A stretch of DNA of 64,000 bases from Microbacterium sp. T2.11-28. Its GTDB lineage: Bacteria; Actinomycetota; Actinomycetes; Actinomycetales; Microbacteriaceae. Of this stretch, positions 7,681 through 16,271 are shown one piece after another. The notes under the pieces were generated by a model. The model was not told the origin of the DNA. It made no database searches and was given only the letters and a program-made list of their open reading frames with translations. The number at the start of each line of letters is the position of its first letter. The stretch's first letter is position 1. The DNA lies in assembly GCF_950097975.1 (NCBI RefSeq), contig NZ_CATNHF010000028.1:243995-307994 (forward strand), in the 5' to 3' direction. A program made the position numbers and the translations under genes.

Positions 7681-9504
7681 TCAGTCGTCCTTCGGCTTCT
7701 TGGGCTTCTTCTTGTCGTCGTCGTCGGGGATGATCACGTTGGAGGGCCGGTTGGCCGTCTCCCCGTTGTGCCCGTCGTCGATCGGGTGCAGCGGCGCGTC
7801 GGGCACGCCGGCGCGCTCGTGGGCACCCTGGAGCTCTGCAGTCTCCTCGGCGGCGATGTGCTCGAGCGTGTGGTGCTGGTGGGCGCGCGCGTCGTCGATG
7901 TCGGCCTGCGTGAGCGGCACCAGACGGTCCTCGAAGAACCACCGCGAGATGGCGGAGCGGAGGTTCTGGTGCCACGCGATCCGGCCTCGGTCGTCCGGGC
8001 GGACGACGAGGGGCGCGTTCGTCTCGAAGTCGACGAGCTTGACGAGCTCGTACTGGTCCACCGGCTGGTGCACCTCGATGTACTCGCCACCCGGAAGGCG
8101 GACGATGCGACCCGACTCGTAGCCGTGCAGAGCGATCTCCCGATCCTTCTTCTGCAGGGCCAGCGCGATCCGCTTGCTGATGAAGTAGCCGAAGATCGGT
8201 CCCAGGATCAGCAGCGCCTGCAGCGTGTGGATCACGCCTTCCATCGTGAGATGGAAGTGCGTCGCGATGATGTCCGACGAGGCGGCTGCCCACAGCACGG
8301 CGTAGAAGATCACGCCGGCGACGCCGATGGCGGTCCGGGTCGGTGCGTGACGCGGACGCTGTGCGATGTGGTGCTCGCGCTTGTCGCCCGTGATCCACGC
8401 CTCGATGAAGGGGTAGAGCATCACCAGCACGATGAAGACACCCAGGCCGGCGAGCGGGATGAGGATGTTGAACGACCACGTGCGGTCGAACAGCACGAAC
8501 TCCAGATGCGGCGGGACCAGGCGCAGCGCGCCGTCGGCGAAGCCGATGTACCAGTCGGGCTGCGTGCCGGCCGACACGGGGGAGGGGTCGTACGGCCCGT
8601 AGTTCCAGATCGGGTTGATCGTGAACAGCGAGGCGATCAGCACGATCACGCCGAAGGTGATGAAGAAGAACCCGCCCATCTTGGACATGTAGACGGGCAT
8701 CATCGGGTAGCCCACGACGTTGCTGTTCGTACGGCCGGGGCCGGCGAACTGCGTGTGCTTGTTGACGATCATCAGCATGAGGTGCACGGCGAGCAGGGCG
8801 ACGAGGATCGCCGGCAGCAGCAGGATGTGCAGCACGTAGAGACGACCGACGATGTCGGTTCCCGGGAACTCGCCGCCGAACAGGAGGAACGAGGTCCACG
8901 TGCCGATCAGCGGGATGCCCTTGATCATGCCGTCGATGATCCGCAGGCCGTTGCCCGACAGCAGGTCGTCGGGGAGCGAGTAGCCGGTGAAGCCCTCGCC
9001 CATCGCGAGGATGAAGAGCACGAAGCCGATCACCCAGTTGAGCTCACGCGGCTTGCGGAAGGCGCCGGTGAAGAACACGCGCAGCATGTGCACGCCGATG
9101 CCGGCCACGAAGACCAGGGCGGCCCAGTGATGGATCTGGCGGACGAGGAGACCGCCGCGGATGTCGAACGAGATCCGCAGCGTCGAGTCGAGCGCCGCCG
9201 ACATCTCCACGCCGACCATGGGGAGGTACGCGCCCTCGTAGTGCGTCTCGACCATGGAGGCCTGGAAGAAGAACGTCAGGAACGTCCCCGACAGCAGGAC
9301 GACGACGAAGCTCCACAGCGCGATCTCGCCGAGCATGAACGACCAGTGGTCGGGGAAGATCTTGCGTCCGAGCTCCTTGACGAAGCCGGAGATGCTCGTG
9401 CGCTCATCGATGTAGTTCGCGGCACCGGCGACGAAGCGGCCGCCCAGGGGCTTCTCGGGCTGCGTCTTCTCGGAGTCCGTCTGGTGGACAGTCGCGGTGC
9501 TCAA
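7681..9504 (-). CDS. qcrB: Cytochrome bc1 complex cytochrome b subunit
   Basis: 607-residue di-haem cytochrome b of the actinobacterial bc complex, which oxidises menaquinol and passes electrons to the Rieske protein. Haem-ligand helices are visible (HHWAALVFVAGIGVHMLR and LHILLLPAILVALLAVHLML). A long polar C-terminal extension ending in KKKPKKPKDD is typical of actinobacterial QcrB. The start is a TTG at 9504 whose last bases form the qcrA stop (TTGA overlap), giving MSTATVHQTDSE; the frame is open further upstream, but that part overlaps qcrA. It is the last gene of ctaE-qcrC-qcrA-qcrB. Confidence 0.95.
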   Translation of the reverse strand: MSTATVHQTDSEKTQPEKPLGGRFVAGAANYIDERTSISGFVKELGRKIFPDHWSFMLGEIALWSFVVVLLSGTFLTFFFQASMVETHYEGAYLPMVGVEMSAALDSTLRISFDIRGGLLVRQIHHWAALVFVAGIGVHMLRVFFTGAFRKPRELNWVIGFVLFILAMGEGFTGYSLPDDLLSGNGLRIIDGMIKGIPLIGTWTSFLLFGGEFPGTDIVGRLYVLHILLLPAILVALLAVHLMLMIVNKHTQFAGPGRTNSNVVGYPMMPVYMSKMGGFFFITFGVIVLIASLFTINPIWNYGPYDPSPVSAGTQPDWYIGFADGALRLVPPHLEFVLFDRTWSFNILIPLAGLGVFIVLVMLYPFIEAWITGDKREHHIAQRPRHAPTRTAIGVAGVIFYAVLWAAASSDIIATHFHLTMEGVIHTLQALLILGPIFGYFISKRIALALQKKDREIALHGYESGRIVRLPGGEYIEVHQPVDQYELVKLVDFETNAPLVVRPDDRGRIAWHQNLRSAISRWFFEDRLVPLTQADIDDARAHQHHTLEHIAAEETAELQGAHERAGVPDAPLHPIDDGHNGETANRPSNVIIPDDDDKKKPKKPKDD

Positions 9505-10580
9505 TGGCGCTCCCAGAAGCTCGGGCCGACGGGTTCGTGGAAATCGTCCTGCGCGATGAGGTAGCCCTCGTCGTCGACGGTGATCGGCAGCTGCGGCAGC
9601 GGCCGGGCGGCCGGGCCGAAGATGACCGCGGCCGACCGCGACACGTCGAACTGCGACTGGTGGCACGGGCACAGGAGGTGGTGGGTCTGCTGCTCGTACA
9701 GCGCGACAGGGCAGCCGACGTGCGTGCAGACCTTCGAGTACGCGACGATGCCGTCGTAGGCCCACTCGAGGTTGTTGTGCTCGGCGGGGAGCTGCTCGGG
9801 CAGCAGGCGCATGAGCAGCACGATCGCCTTGGCCTTCTCCTCGAGGTAGCCCTCGTGGTGGCTCAGCTCGGCCAGCGGCTGCGGGATCACGTGCACGGCC
9901 GAGCCGAGCGTCAGGTCGGCAGCGCGGATCGGCTCGCCACTGGGGTCGTGCGCGAGGCGCATGCCCTTCTTCCACATGGTGTGGCTCAGCAGCGCGACCG
10001 GGTCGCCGGCGATGGGGTGCTCTTCGGAGCTCTCCGGGGCGAGGCCGCGGAACAGCACGATCCCCGGCGCGACGGAGGCCACGAGCGCGGCGATCAGCGA
10101 GTTGCGGATGACGGTCCGACGTCCGAAGCCGGACTCCTCGTTCGCCTCGCGGAACGCCTGCACCGCAGCGTCACGCGTCGTGTCGCGTCCGCGGGTCGCG
10201 TGACGCGGCTCGATGAACTCCTTGTCGGACATGATCGCCTTGGACCAGTGGATGGCCCCGACGCCGATGGCGAAGAGCGCGAGCGCGATGCCCAGCCCGA
10301 TGAACAGGTTGTTGTGGCGGATGTCGATGATCCGACCGCTCTCGATCGGGAAGAGCATGTAGGCGGCGATCGCCCAGATGCTGCCCGCGAGGGAGAGGTA
10401 GAAGAGCGTGTACACCGTGCGGACCGCGCGCTTCATGGCGGCGGGGTCCTTGTCGGTCGTGCGTGCCCGGTGCGGCGGCAAGCCGGGGTTCTGCACGGGG
10501 TCGGGAACCGCGACCGCGAGCCCGGGGGAAGGCTTCCATGAAGCCCTCTCGTGCTCGAGCGCGTCTTCCTCGTGTGCCAT
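9501..10580 (-). CDS. qcrA: Cytochrome bc1 complex Rieske iron-sulfur subunit
   Basis: 359-residue Rieske subunit carrying the [2Fe-2S] centre that takes electrons from menaquinol. The cluster motifs are CTHVGC and CPCHQSQFD at about residues 290-315. Three hydrophobic segments lie in the first 200 residues (TLFYLSLAGSIWAIAAYML, LFIGLGIALALFAIGVGAI and SLIAALVASVAPGIVLF), the three-helix anchor of actinobacterial QcrA. The ATG at 10580 lies 36 bases after qcrC. Its stop overlaps the TTG start of qcrB by four bases. Confidence 0.96.
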   Translation of the reverse strand: MAHEEDALEHERASWKPSPGLAVAVPDPVQNPGLPPHRARTTDKDPAAMKRAVRTVYTLFYLSLAGSIWAIAAYMLFPIESGRIIDIRHNNLFIGLGIALALFAIGVGAIHWSKAIMSDKEFIEPRHATRGRDTTRDAAVQAFREANEESGFGRRTVIRNSLIAALVASVAPGIVLFRGLAPESSEEHPIAGDPVALLSHTMWKKGMRLAHDPSGEPIRAADLTLGSAVHVIPQPLAELSHHEGYLEEKAKAIVLLMRLLPEQLPAEHNNLEWAYDGIVAYSKVCTHVGCPVALYEQQTHHLLCPCHQSQFDVSRSAAVIFGPAARPLPQLPITVDDEGYLIAQDDFHEPVGPSFWERH

Positions 10581-10616
10581 GGTGCTCCTCGTACGTTCCG
10601 TCAGTGAGGTTTTCGA

Positions 10617-11420
10617 TCAGTTCGACTTGGCCGTGATCCACACGGTCAGCGCGATGAGTGCGCCGATGCCGAAGATCCAGATGAACAGGCCCTCCGAGAC
10701 CGGTCCGAGCGAGCCGAGGGAGAACCCGCCGGCCGACTCGTTCTGCTGCATCCACATCAGCGCCGAGATGATGTCGCGCTTCTCGTCGGTGGTGAGGGTC
10801 ATGTCGTTGAAGACGGGCATGTTCTGCGGGCCGGTGACCATCGCCGCGTAGATGTGGAGCGGGCTGGTGCTCGTCAGGGCCGGCGCGTACTTGCCCTCGG
10901 TGAGCGCGCCGCCGGCGGCCGCCACGTTGTGGCACATCGCGCAGTTGATGCGGAAGAGCTCGGCTCCGTTGGCGACGTCGCCGCCGCCGTCGAGCGTCTC
11001 GTCGGACGGGTACGTCGGGCCGGGGGAGGTGGACTGCACCCAGGCGGCGACGGCACGGATCTGGTCCTCGGTGAACTGCACCGGCTTCTGCGGCGCCTGC
11101 GGGCCCTGCATCTGCAGCGGCATGCGGCCGGTCGACATCTGGAACTCGACGGCGAGCTCTCCGACGCCGTAGAGCGAGGGACCGTCGGCGGTGCCCTCCA
11201 TGTTGAGGCCGTGGCAGGTCGCGCAGTTGGCCTGGAACAGCTTCTTGCCGTCTTCGACCGTGAGCGTGGACGTCGCCGCGGAGGTGGGTTCGGTCGCGGC
11301 CATCGCGGCGGAGGCGCCGGCGTAGATGCCGCCGCTGACGAGCAGTCCGATGCCGATGAGGGCGGCGGCGGCCCACTTGCTGCGGCGTCCGGTCTGGCGG
11401 CGCGGTGTCTTCGATGCCAT
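10617..11420 (-). CDS. qcrC: Cytochrome bc1 complex di-haem cytochrome c subunit
   Basis: 267-residue membrane-anchored cytochrome cc, which in actinobacteria passes electrons directly from the Rieske centre to the oxidase because no soluble cytochrome c is made. Two haem c sites are present, CATCHG (residues 66-71) and CAMCHN (160-165). An N-terminal helix at about 17-40 exports and anchors the protein, and a second helix lies at the C-terminus (GLFIWIFGIGALIALTVWI). The ATG at 11420 lies 21 bases after the ctaE stop. Haem-site spacing and length match the family. Confidence 0.96.
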   Translation of the reverse strand: MASKTPRRQTGRRSKWAAAALIGIGLLVSGGIYAGASAAMAATEPTSAATSTLTVEDGKKLFQANCATCHGLNMEGTADGPSLYGVGELAVEFQMSTGRMPLQMQGPQAPQKPVQFTEDQIRAVAAWVQSTSPGPTYPSDETLDGGGDVANGAELFRINCAMCHNVAAAGGALTEGKYAPALTSTSPLHIYAAMVTGPQNMPVFNDMTLTTDEKRDIISALMWMQQNESAGGFSLGSLGPVSEGLFIWIFGIGALIALTVWITAKSN

Positions 11421-11441
11421 GGAGGTTCTCGGTCCGCTCTC

Positions 11442-12077
11442 TTACTTGACGAAGTAGATGACGATGAACAGGACGATCCAGACGACGTCCACGAAGTGCC
11501 AGTAGTAGGACACGACGATCGAGGAGGTCATCTCCTTGCGTCCGAAGTTCTTCACCGCGTAGGCCCGGCCGATCACGAGGAGGAAGGCGATGAGCCCGCC
11601 CGTCACGTGCAGGGCGTGGAAGCCGGTGGTGATGTAGAACGCGGAGGCGTAGGAGTCGGCGCTGATCGGAAGGCCTTCGGCGACGAGGGTGGCGTACTCC
11701 CACACCTGGCCGGAGACGAAGACGGCTCCCATGATGAACGTGAGGAAGAACCACTCCACCATGCCCCACTGGCGGAACTGCCAGATCGAGCCCCGGCGGT
11801 ACGGCTGGAAGCGCTCGGCGGCGAACACGCCGGCCTGGGCCGTGAAGGACGAGAGCACCAGGATCAGGGTGTTGACGGCGGCGAACGGGATGTTCAGCAG
11901 CTCGGTGCGATCGGCCCACAGCTCCGGCGAGGCGTTGCGGAGGGTGAAGTAGATCGCGAACAGACCGGCGAAGAACATGACCTCGCTGCCCAGCCACACG
12001 ATGGTGCCGACAGCGACCGGATCCGGCCGCTTGACGGAGCGCAAGGCTTGGGAATAGGTCGCTGGAGTGGTTGTCAC
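11442..12077 (-). CDS. ctaE: Cytochrome c oxidase subunit III
   Basis: 211-residue subunit III of the aa3 oxidase with about five membrane helices. Family signatures include [36 protein letters not shown] and the C-terminal [18 protein letters not shown]. The GTG at 12077 is chosen because it gives the typical short N-terminus [12 protein letters not shown]; the frame runs on upstream only as antisense of trpD. A CATAAT hexamer 6 bases upstream suggests a leaderless message. It is the first gene of the ctaE-qcrCAB operon, an order conserved in actinobacteria. Confidence 0.95.
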   Translation of the reverse strand: MTTTPATYSQALRSVKRPDPVAVGTIVWLGSEVMFFAGLFAIYFTLRNASPELWADRTELLNIPFAAVNTLILVLSSFTAQAGVFAAERFQPYRRGSIWQFRQWGMVEWFFLTFIMGAVFVSGQVWEYATLVAEGLPISADSYASAFYITTGFHALHVTGGLIAFLLVIGRAYAVKNFGRKEMTSSIVVSYYWHFVDVVWIVLFIVIYFVK

Positions 12078-12083
12078 GGTCTC

Positions 12084-12089
12084 ATTATG
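12084..12089 (-). promoter_or_regulatory. -10 element of the ctaE-qcrCAB operon
   Basis: Minus-strand CATAAT, one base from TATAAT, ends 6 bases before the GTG start of ctaE. The gap GAGACC is too short to hold a ribosome site, so the operon's first gene is probably translated from a leaderless message. Confidence 0.45.
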
Positions 12090-12216
12090 GCTGATTCGGC
12101 GGGTGGTTTCCGCATCACTGAAGGTGCGCCCGGCATTTCTCGCGCTCCTCCTTCCACTTTCGGAGGGGGTGAGAGCCGGATAGGCGCGCGCCGTGAAGGC
12201 GCCGGGAGAGTGCCGA

Positions 12217-12222
12217 TAGGAT
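12217..12222 (+). promoter_or_regulatory. -10 element of trpD
   Basis: TAGGAT in the context CCGATAGGATCGG lies 8 bases before the trpD ATG at 12231. A GTG at 12225 is in frame but too near the hexamer to be a leaderless start, which supports the ATG. Confidence 0.4.
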
Positions 12223-12230
12223 CGGTGCTC

Positions 12231-13283
12231 ATGGCGGAGCTCTACTCGTGGCCCGAGATCCTCACCAGCGTGCTGGCTCGACAGGACCTGAGCGTGTCGG
12301 AATCGACGTGGGCGATGCGCCGGGTGATGCGCGGCGAGGCGACGCCGTCGCAGCTCGCCGGCTTCCTGATCGGGCTGCGGGCCAAGGGCGAGACGGTCGA
12401 TGAGATCGTCGGCTTCCGCGACGCCATCCTCGAAGCGGCGCTCCCGCTTCCGGTGCCCGCCGACGTGCTCGACATCGTCGGCACGGGCGGCGACCGCTTC
12501 GGCACCGTCAACGTGTCGACGATGTCGGCGATCGTGGCCGCGGCCAGCGGTATCCCCGTCGTCAAGCACGGGAACAAGGCCGCGAGCTCCGCGTCCGGGT
12601 CCTCCGATGTGCTCGCCGCGCTCGGCATCGACCTCTCGCTGAGCCCTGAACGCGTCGCCGAGGTGCTCGCCGAGGTCGGGATCACGTTCGCCTTCGCCTC
12701 CGCGTTCCACCCGGGCTTCCGTCATGCGGGTCCGACGCGGGCCGAGCTCGGCGTGCCCACCGTCTTCAACTTCCTCGGGCCGCTGTGCAACCCCGCCCGT
12801 GCCGAGGCGAACGCGGTCGGGGTCGCCCAGCTCGACCGCGTCCCGCTCATCACCGGGGTCTTCCAGACCCGTGGCGCGACCGCCCTGGTCTTCCGCGGCG
12901 ACGACGGCCTGGATGAGCTCACCACCACCGGCCACAGCCGGGTCTGGGAGATCTCGCGCGGCGACATCCACGAGCACGACCTCGACCCGCGTGACATCGG
13001 CATCCCGCTGGCGGACATCTCCGATCTGCTGGGGGGCGACGCCGCGCACAATGCGGAGGTCGTGCGCCGCGTGCTCGCGGGGGATCCCGGACCCGTCCGC
13101 GACATCGTGCTTCTCAACGCCGCGGCCGGGATCGTGTCCTACGAGCTGTTCCGGGACGCCGCCCAGGTGCAGCTGCCCATCGTGGAGCGCCTGTCGGCGG
13201 CCAAGGACCGCGCCGCCGCGGCGATCGACTCGGGCTCCGCGGCAGCCACCCTCGACCGCTGGGTCGCTGCGACGGCGCGCTGA
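12231..13283 (+). CDS. trpD: Anthranilate phosphoribosyltransferase
   Basis: 350-residue enzyme that joins anthranilate to PRPP in the second step of tryptophan synthesis. PRPP and anthranilate motifs are clear: [46 protein letters not shown] and the [10 protein letters not shown] segment. N-terminal helical region and overall length match the family. The gene stands alone: no other trp gene is nearby, so it is separated from the rest of the pathway. It is divergent from ctaE with about 150 bases between them. Confidence 0.96.
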   Translation: MAELYSWPEILTSVLARQDLSVSESTWAMRRVMRGEATPSQLAGFLIGLRAKGETVDEIVGFRDAILEAALPLPVPADVLDIVGTGGDRFGTVNVSTMSAIVAAASGIPVVKHGNKAASSASGSSDVLAALGIDLSLSPERVAEVLAEVGITFAFASAFHPGFRHAGPTRAELGVPTVFNFLGPLCNPARAEANAVGVAQLDRVPLITGVFQTRGATALVFRGDDGLDELTTTGHSRVWEISRGDIHEHDLDPRDIGIPLADISDLLGGDAAHNAEVVRRVLAGDPGPVRDIVLLNAAAGIVSYELFRDAAQVQLPIVERLSAAKDRAAAAIDSGSAAATLDRWVAATAR

Positions 13284-13391
13284 ATCCCCACTTCCGGCAG
13301 GGGTTTTCCCCGGCGTGGGTGCCTGGCGGGGGCTCTGAGCCGGACGCTACGGTGAACACACCATCCGACATGCCCAGAGAGGAACGCCCCC

Positions 13392-13883
13392 ATGTCTGAA
13401 GAAGCTGTCGTCACCGCCGACGCGGTCGAGCCGCCGCAGAAGAAGGTGGGCCTCGTCAAGGCCATCGGCGTCATCGGGATCCTCGGCGGCATCGCTCTGA
13501 TCGTCGTCGGCGTCGTGGTGTGGGTGATGGTGTCGAGCCAGCTGCGCGCCGAGAACATCATCGTCCCCGACGACGCCATGGCCTTCCAGGGCCAGACGGT
13601 CGCGGGCCCGTTCACCGCCTTCGTGCAGGCGGACATCATCCAGCACCACGCGCTCGGCATCTCGGGCGGCAAGACCTACGCCGAGCTCGACCAGGACGAC
13701 CCGGTGCGCGCCGTCATGATGAACGCCTCCTTCCTGCGCGCCTCGCTGTTCACCTCGGTCGTGTCGTTCGGGGTCGCAGCGTTCGCGATCGGGATCGGCA
13801 TCCTGTCCATCCTGTTCGGCTGGGCGATCAGACGCCTCGCCTCCGTTCCGGTCGTCGTACGCCGCTCGGCTGTCGCCGGCTGA
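13392..13883 (+). CDS. Conserved small membrane protein, function unknown
   Basis: 163-residue protein with two membrane segments, at about 23-47 (AIGVIGILGGIALIVVGVVVWVMV) and 116-140 (SLFTSVVSFGVAAFAIGIGILSILFGWAI), separated by an extracytoplasmic loop of about 65 residues. The short N-terminal tail carries KK before the first helix. ATG at 13392 follows a GAGAGGAA ribosome site. Similar proteins in this family of bacteria are often mislabelled as LigA dioxygenase; nothing here supports an enzyme. It lies between trpD and the PHP gene, all on the plus strand but with their own gaps. Confidence 0.8.
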   Translation: MSEEAVVTADAVEPPQKKVGLVKAIGVIGILGGIALIVVGVVVWVMVSSQLRAENIIVPDDAMAFQGQTVAGPFTAFVQADIIQHHALGISGGKTYAELDQDDPVRAVMMNASFLRASLFTSVVSFGVAAFAIGIGILSILFGWAIRRLASVPVVVRRSAVAG

Positions 13884-13903
13884 TCCGACCGCGCGGGCTC
13901 GGG

Positions 13904-13909
13904 TAGGGT
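13904..13909 (+). promoter_or_regulatory. -10 element upstream of the PHP-domain gene
   Basis: TAGGGT in GGGTAGGGTCGCG lies about 36 bases before the GTG at 13946, giving a short leader that includes GAAGGGA as ribosome site. Confidence 0.35.
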
Positions 13910-13945
13910 CGCGAGTCCGCCTCACGTTTCGGACGAAGGGACCCC

Positions 13946-14938
13946 GTGGAGCCCATCGACGCGCTCAACGAGATCGCCACGCTGCTCGAGCGGGAGCGCG
14001 CGTCGCGCTACCGCTCGAAGGCGTTCCGGGCCGCGGCTGCGGCGATCGACGGGCTCTCCCGCGAGCAGCTCGCCGATGCGGCCGCGCTTCGACGCCGCAA
14101 GGGCATCGGGGATTCGTCCTTCGCGGTCATCCAGGAGGCGCTCGCGGGTGAGGTGCCCCGATACCTGGCCGAGCTGCGGGGGAGCGAGGCCGCGCCGGTC
14201 TCGGCTCTCCGCGCACGACTGCGCGGAGACCTCCACAGCCATTCGGAGTGGTCGGACGGCCTGACCCCCATCGATCTGATGGTCGATGCGGCCCGCGCGC
14301 TCGGGCACGAGTATCTGGCCCTGACCGATCACTCGCCGCGGCTGAAGGTGGCCAGGGGGCTGTCGGCCGAGCGGCTGCGCGCACAGCTGGAGCTGATCCC
14401 GGCGTTCTCCGGTGAGGGCTTCACCCTGCTGAGCGGCATCGAGGTCGACATCCTCGACGACGGTTCGCTCGATCAGGAGACCGAGCTGCTCGCACAGCTC
14501 GACGTGGTGGTGGCCTCCGCGCACTCCAAGCTCCGCATGGATGCCGGTCCGATGACGCGGCGTCTCGTGGCGGCGGTGTCGCAACCGCATGTCGACGTCC
14601 TGGGGCATGTCACCGGCAGGCTCGTGAGCGGCAGTCGCGGCCTGCGGCCGCAGTCCGCTTTCGACGCGCGTGCGGTGTTCGAGGCCTGCGCGGCGAACGA
14701 GGTGGCGGTGGAGATCAACTCGCGGCCCGAGCGGGAGGATCCGCCCGATGAGCTGATCGCGCTCGCCCTCGACGTGGGCTGCCTCTTCTCCATCGATTCA
14801 GACGCCCACGCTCCCGGTCAGCTCGGGCTGCTCGACGAGGGCGCGGCGCGCGCGGAGCGCGCCGGCGTCCCCGCTGAGCGGATCGTCACCACGTGGCCGC
14901 TCGCCCGGCTGCGGGAGTGGACGTCCCGCGCACGTTGA
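13946..14938 (+). CDS. PHP-domain phosphoesterase with PolX-type N-terminal domain
   Basis: 330-residue protein. Residues about 1-75 form a small helical region (NEIATLLERERASRYRSKAFRAA, then RRRKGIGDSSFAVI) resembling the helix-hairpin-helix domain at the start of bacterial PolX polymerases. Residues about 95-325 are a PHP metal-dependent phosphoesterase domain with all usual clusters: DLHSHSEWSDG, LTDHS, GIEVDI, AHSKL, HVTGR, EINSRP and DSDAH. The polymerase palm that lies between these domains in PolX is absent. GTG start with GAAGGGA upstream. It may process DNA ends or remove a phosphate from a small molecule; the substrate is unknown. Confidence 0.87.
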   Translation: MEPIDALNEIATLLERERASRYRSKAFRAAAAAIDGLSREQLADAAALRRRKGIGDSSFAVIQEALAGEVPRYLAELRGSEAAPVSALRARLRGDLHSHSEWSDGLTPIDLMVDAARALGHEYLALTDHSPRLKVARGLSAERLRAQLELIPAFSGEGFTLLSGIEVDILDDGSLDQETELLAQLDVVVASAHSKLRMDAGPMTRRLVAAVSQPHVDVLGHVTGRLVSGSRGLRPQSAFDARAVFEACAANEVAVEINSRPEREDPPDELIALALDVGCLFSIDSDAHAPGQLGLLDEGAARAERAGVPAERIVTTWPLARLREWTSRAR

Positions 14939-14983
14939 CAGGCGTCGGCGCGTGGTCGGCGGTGCGCGGCGCCGGTGAAGCGA

Positions 14984-15901
14984 TCAGGCGCGAGCGGTCA
15001 GGGCCGTCGCGGCGCGCTCGGCGGAGCTGCCGAGGTTCCACCGCTCGCTCAGCTCGGCGACGGCGCCGGGATCGGGGGCGACGATACGGCTGTCGGGGAT
15101 TTCCAGCGGCAGGTTCCGCACGACCTCGACGACGGTCGGCGCGACGGCCAGGTAGTCCGCTGCGGCGAGCACCTTGGCCCGCACGCCGGCGCTCATGCCG
15201 TCGCCGCGCTCGGCGGCTGCGATGATGCCGGCGAGATCGCCGTGGGCGGCGAGCAGGGTGGCGGCGGTCTTCTCGCCCACGCCCGCGACGCCGGGCAGCC
15301 CGTCGGAGGCGTCGCCGCGCATGACGGCGAAATCGGCGTACTGGGTCGGCAGGATCCCGTACTTCGTGACGACCGCCGTGTCGGTGAGGACTTCGAGGTT
15401 GCTCATCCCGCGGCCGGTGTAGATCACACGGACGCTGCGCTCGTCGTCGATGAGCTGGAAGAGGTCGCGGTCGCCGGTGACCACATCGACTGCCAGGGGG
15501 GAGCCGGTGGCGAGCGTTCCGATGACGTCGTCGGCTTCGTGATCCGCGGCGCCGACGATGGGGATCCCGAGCGCGCCGAGCTCTTCGCGAATGATGGGGA
15601 TCTGCGCCTCGAGGGGGTCGGGGACGACTTCGACGTCGGGGCCGGTCTCGACGAGCTCGGCGACGCGATGGGTCTTGTAGCTGGGGATGAGGTCGACGCG
15701 CCATTGCGGGCGCCAGTCGTCGTCCCAGCAGGCGATGAGGTGCGTCGGCTCGTAGGTGGCGACGAGTTTGGCGATCATGTCGAGGAGACCGCGTGCCGCG
15801 TTGACCGGGCGGCCGTCGGGGGCCTTCACGGTGTCCGGTACGCCGTAGAAGGCCCGGAAGTACAGTGAGGCAGTGTCGAGCAGCATCAGTCGGTCGGTCA
15901 C
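14984..15901 (-). CDS. Stand-alone 5'-3' exonuclease (Pol I exonuclease-like)
   Basis: 305-residue member of the FEN/Pol I N-terminal nuclease family, which removes 5' ends and flaps from DNA or RNA primers. Metal-binding acidic clusters are present: LLDTASLYFRAFYG, CWDDDWRPQWR, DHEADDVIG and VTGDRDLFQLID. The helix-3-turn-helix DNA-binding loop GLPGVAGVGEKTAATLL follows. No polymerase domain is attached, so it is a separate protein beside the expected full polA elsewhere. GTG at 15901 chosen; an ATG four codons in is an alternative. It converges with the PHP gene, and both act on nucleic acid ends or phosphoesters by family. Confidence 0.92.
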   Translation of the reverse strand: MTDRLMLLDTASLYFRAFYGVPDTVKAPDGRPVNAARGLLDMIAKLVATYEPTHLIACWDDDWRPQWRVDLIPSYKTHRVAELVETGPDVEVVPDPLEAQIPIIREELGALGIPIVGAADHEADDVIGTLATGSPLAVDVVTGDRDLFQLIDDERSVRVIYTGRGMSNLEVLTDTAVVTKYGILPTQYADFAVMRGDASDGLPGVAGVGEKTAATLLAAHGDLAGIIAAAERGDGMSAGVRAKVLAAADYLAVAPTVVEVVRNLPLEIPDSRIVAPDPGAVAELSERWNLGSSAERAATALTARA

Positions 15902-15939
15902 GCTGTCATCCTGGCACGGACGGTCTGGCGAGCGAGGCG

Positions 15940-16215
15940 TCACCCGTGCGCGATCATCATGACGAGCTCGGAGAAGCCGTAGGCATGGCCCCAGGCGACG
16001 AGCGCGGCGTCGATCACCGTGACGATCGCGTTGGCCCACATCGCCCGCCGCGATCGTCGCGCGGCTGCGAGAGCCGACAGGGCGACGTCGCCCACGAGCT
16101 TGACGGCGAGGAAGGCGTGCACGGGGATCAGGAGGAAGCTGATGAGAATCCCGATGGGTCCGGCGTAGGCGAGCGCCCACAGCAGCAAAGCCGACGCGCT
16201 CAGCGAAGCCGACAT
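15940..16215 (-). CDS. Small membrane protein, unknown function
   Basis: 91-residue hydrophobic protein with about three membrane segments (LLLWALAYAGPIGILISFLL, PVHAFLAVKLVGDVALSAL and a C-terminal NAIVTVIDAALVAWGHAYGF), a short cluster of arginines (AARRSRRAMW) in between. The ATG at 16215 is the only plausible start and has no strong ribosome site. It lies between the exonuclease and the PKD gene on the same strand. I do not recognise a family. The hydrophobic pattern makes it likely to be real, but it could be mispredicted. Confidence 0.6.
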   Translation of the reverse strand: MSASLSASALLLWALAYAGPIGILISFLLIPVHAFLAVKLVGDVALSALAAARRSRRAMWANAIVTVIDAALVAWGHAYGFSELVMMIAHG

Positions 16216-16271
16216 GATCGTGAGCGCGGAGATCGCACCCTGGCGAGTCCGGCGCGGCGCCGGTTCGGCGG

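Noticed and set aside
7588..9564. A plus-strand open frame of 658 codons opposite qcrB
   Set aside because: The minus strand encodes a clear cytochrome b; the plus frame is His/Asp/Glu/Arg-rich shadow.
10854..13283. A plus-strand frame that would fuse 450 residues to the N-terminus of trpD
   Set aside because: The upstream part is antisense to qcrC and ctaE; TrpD is complete from the ATG at 12231.
13284..13330. Possible terminator after trpD (CCCC, GGGG and TTTT near 13286-13307)
   Set aside because: The stem is only four pairs and could arise by chance in this composition.
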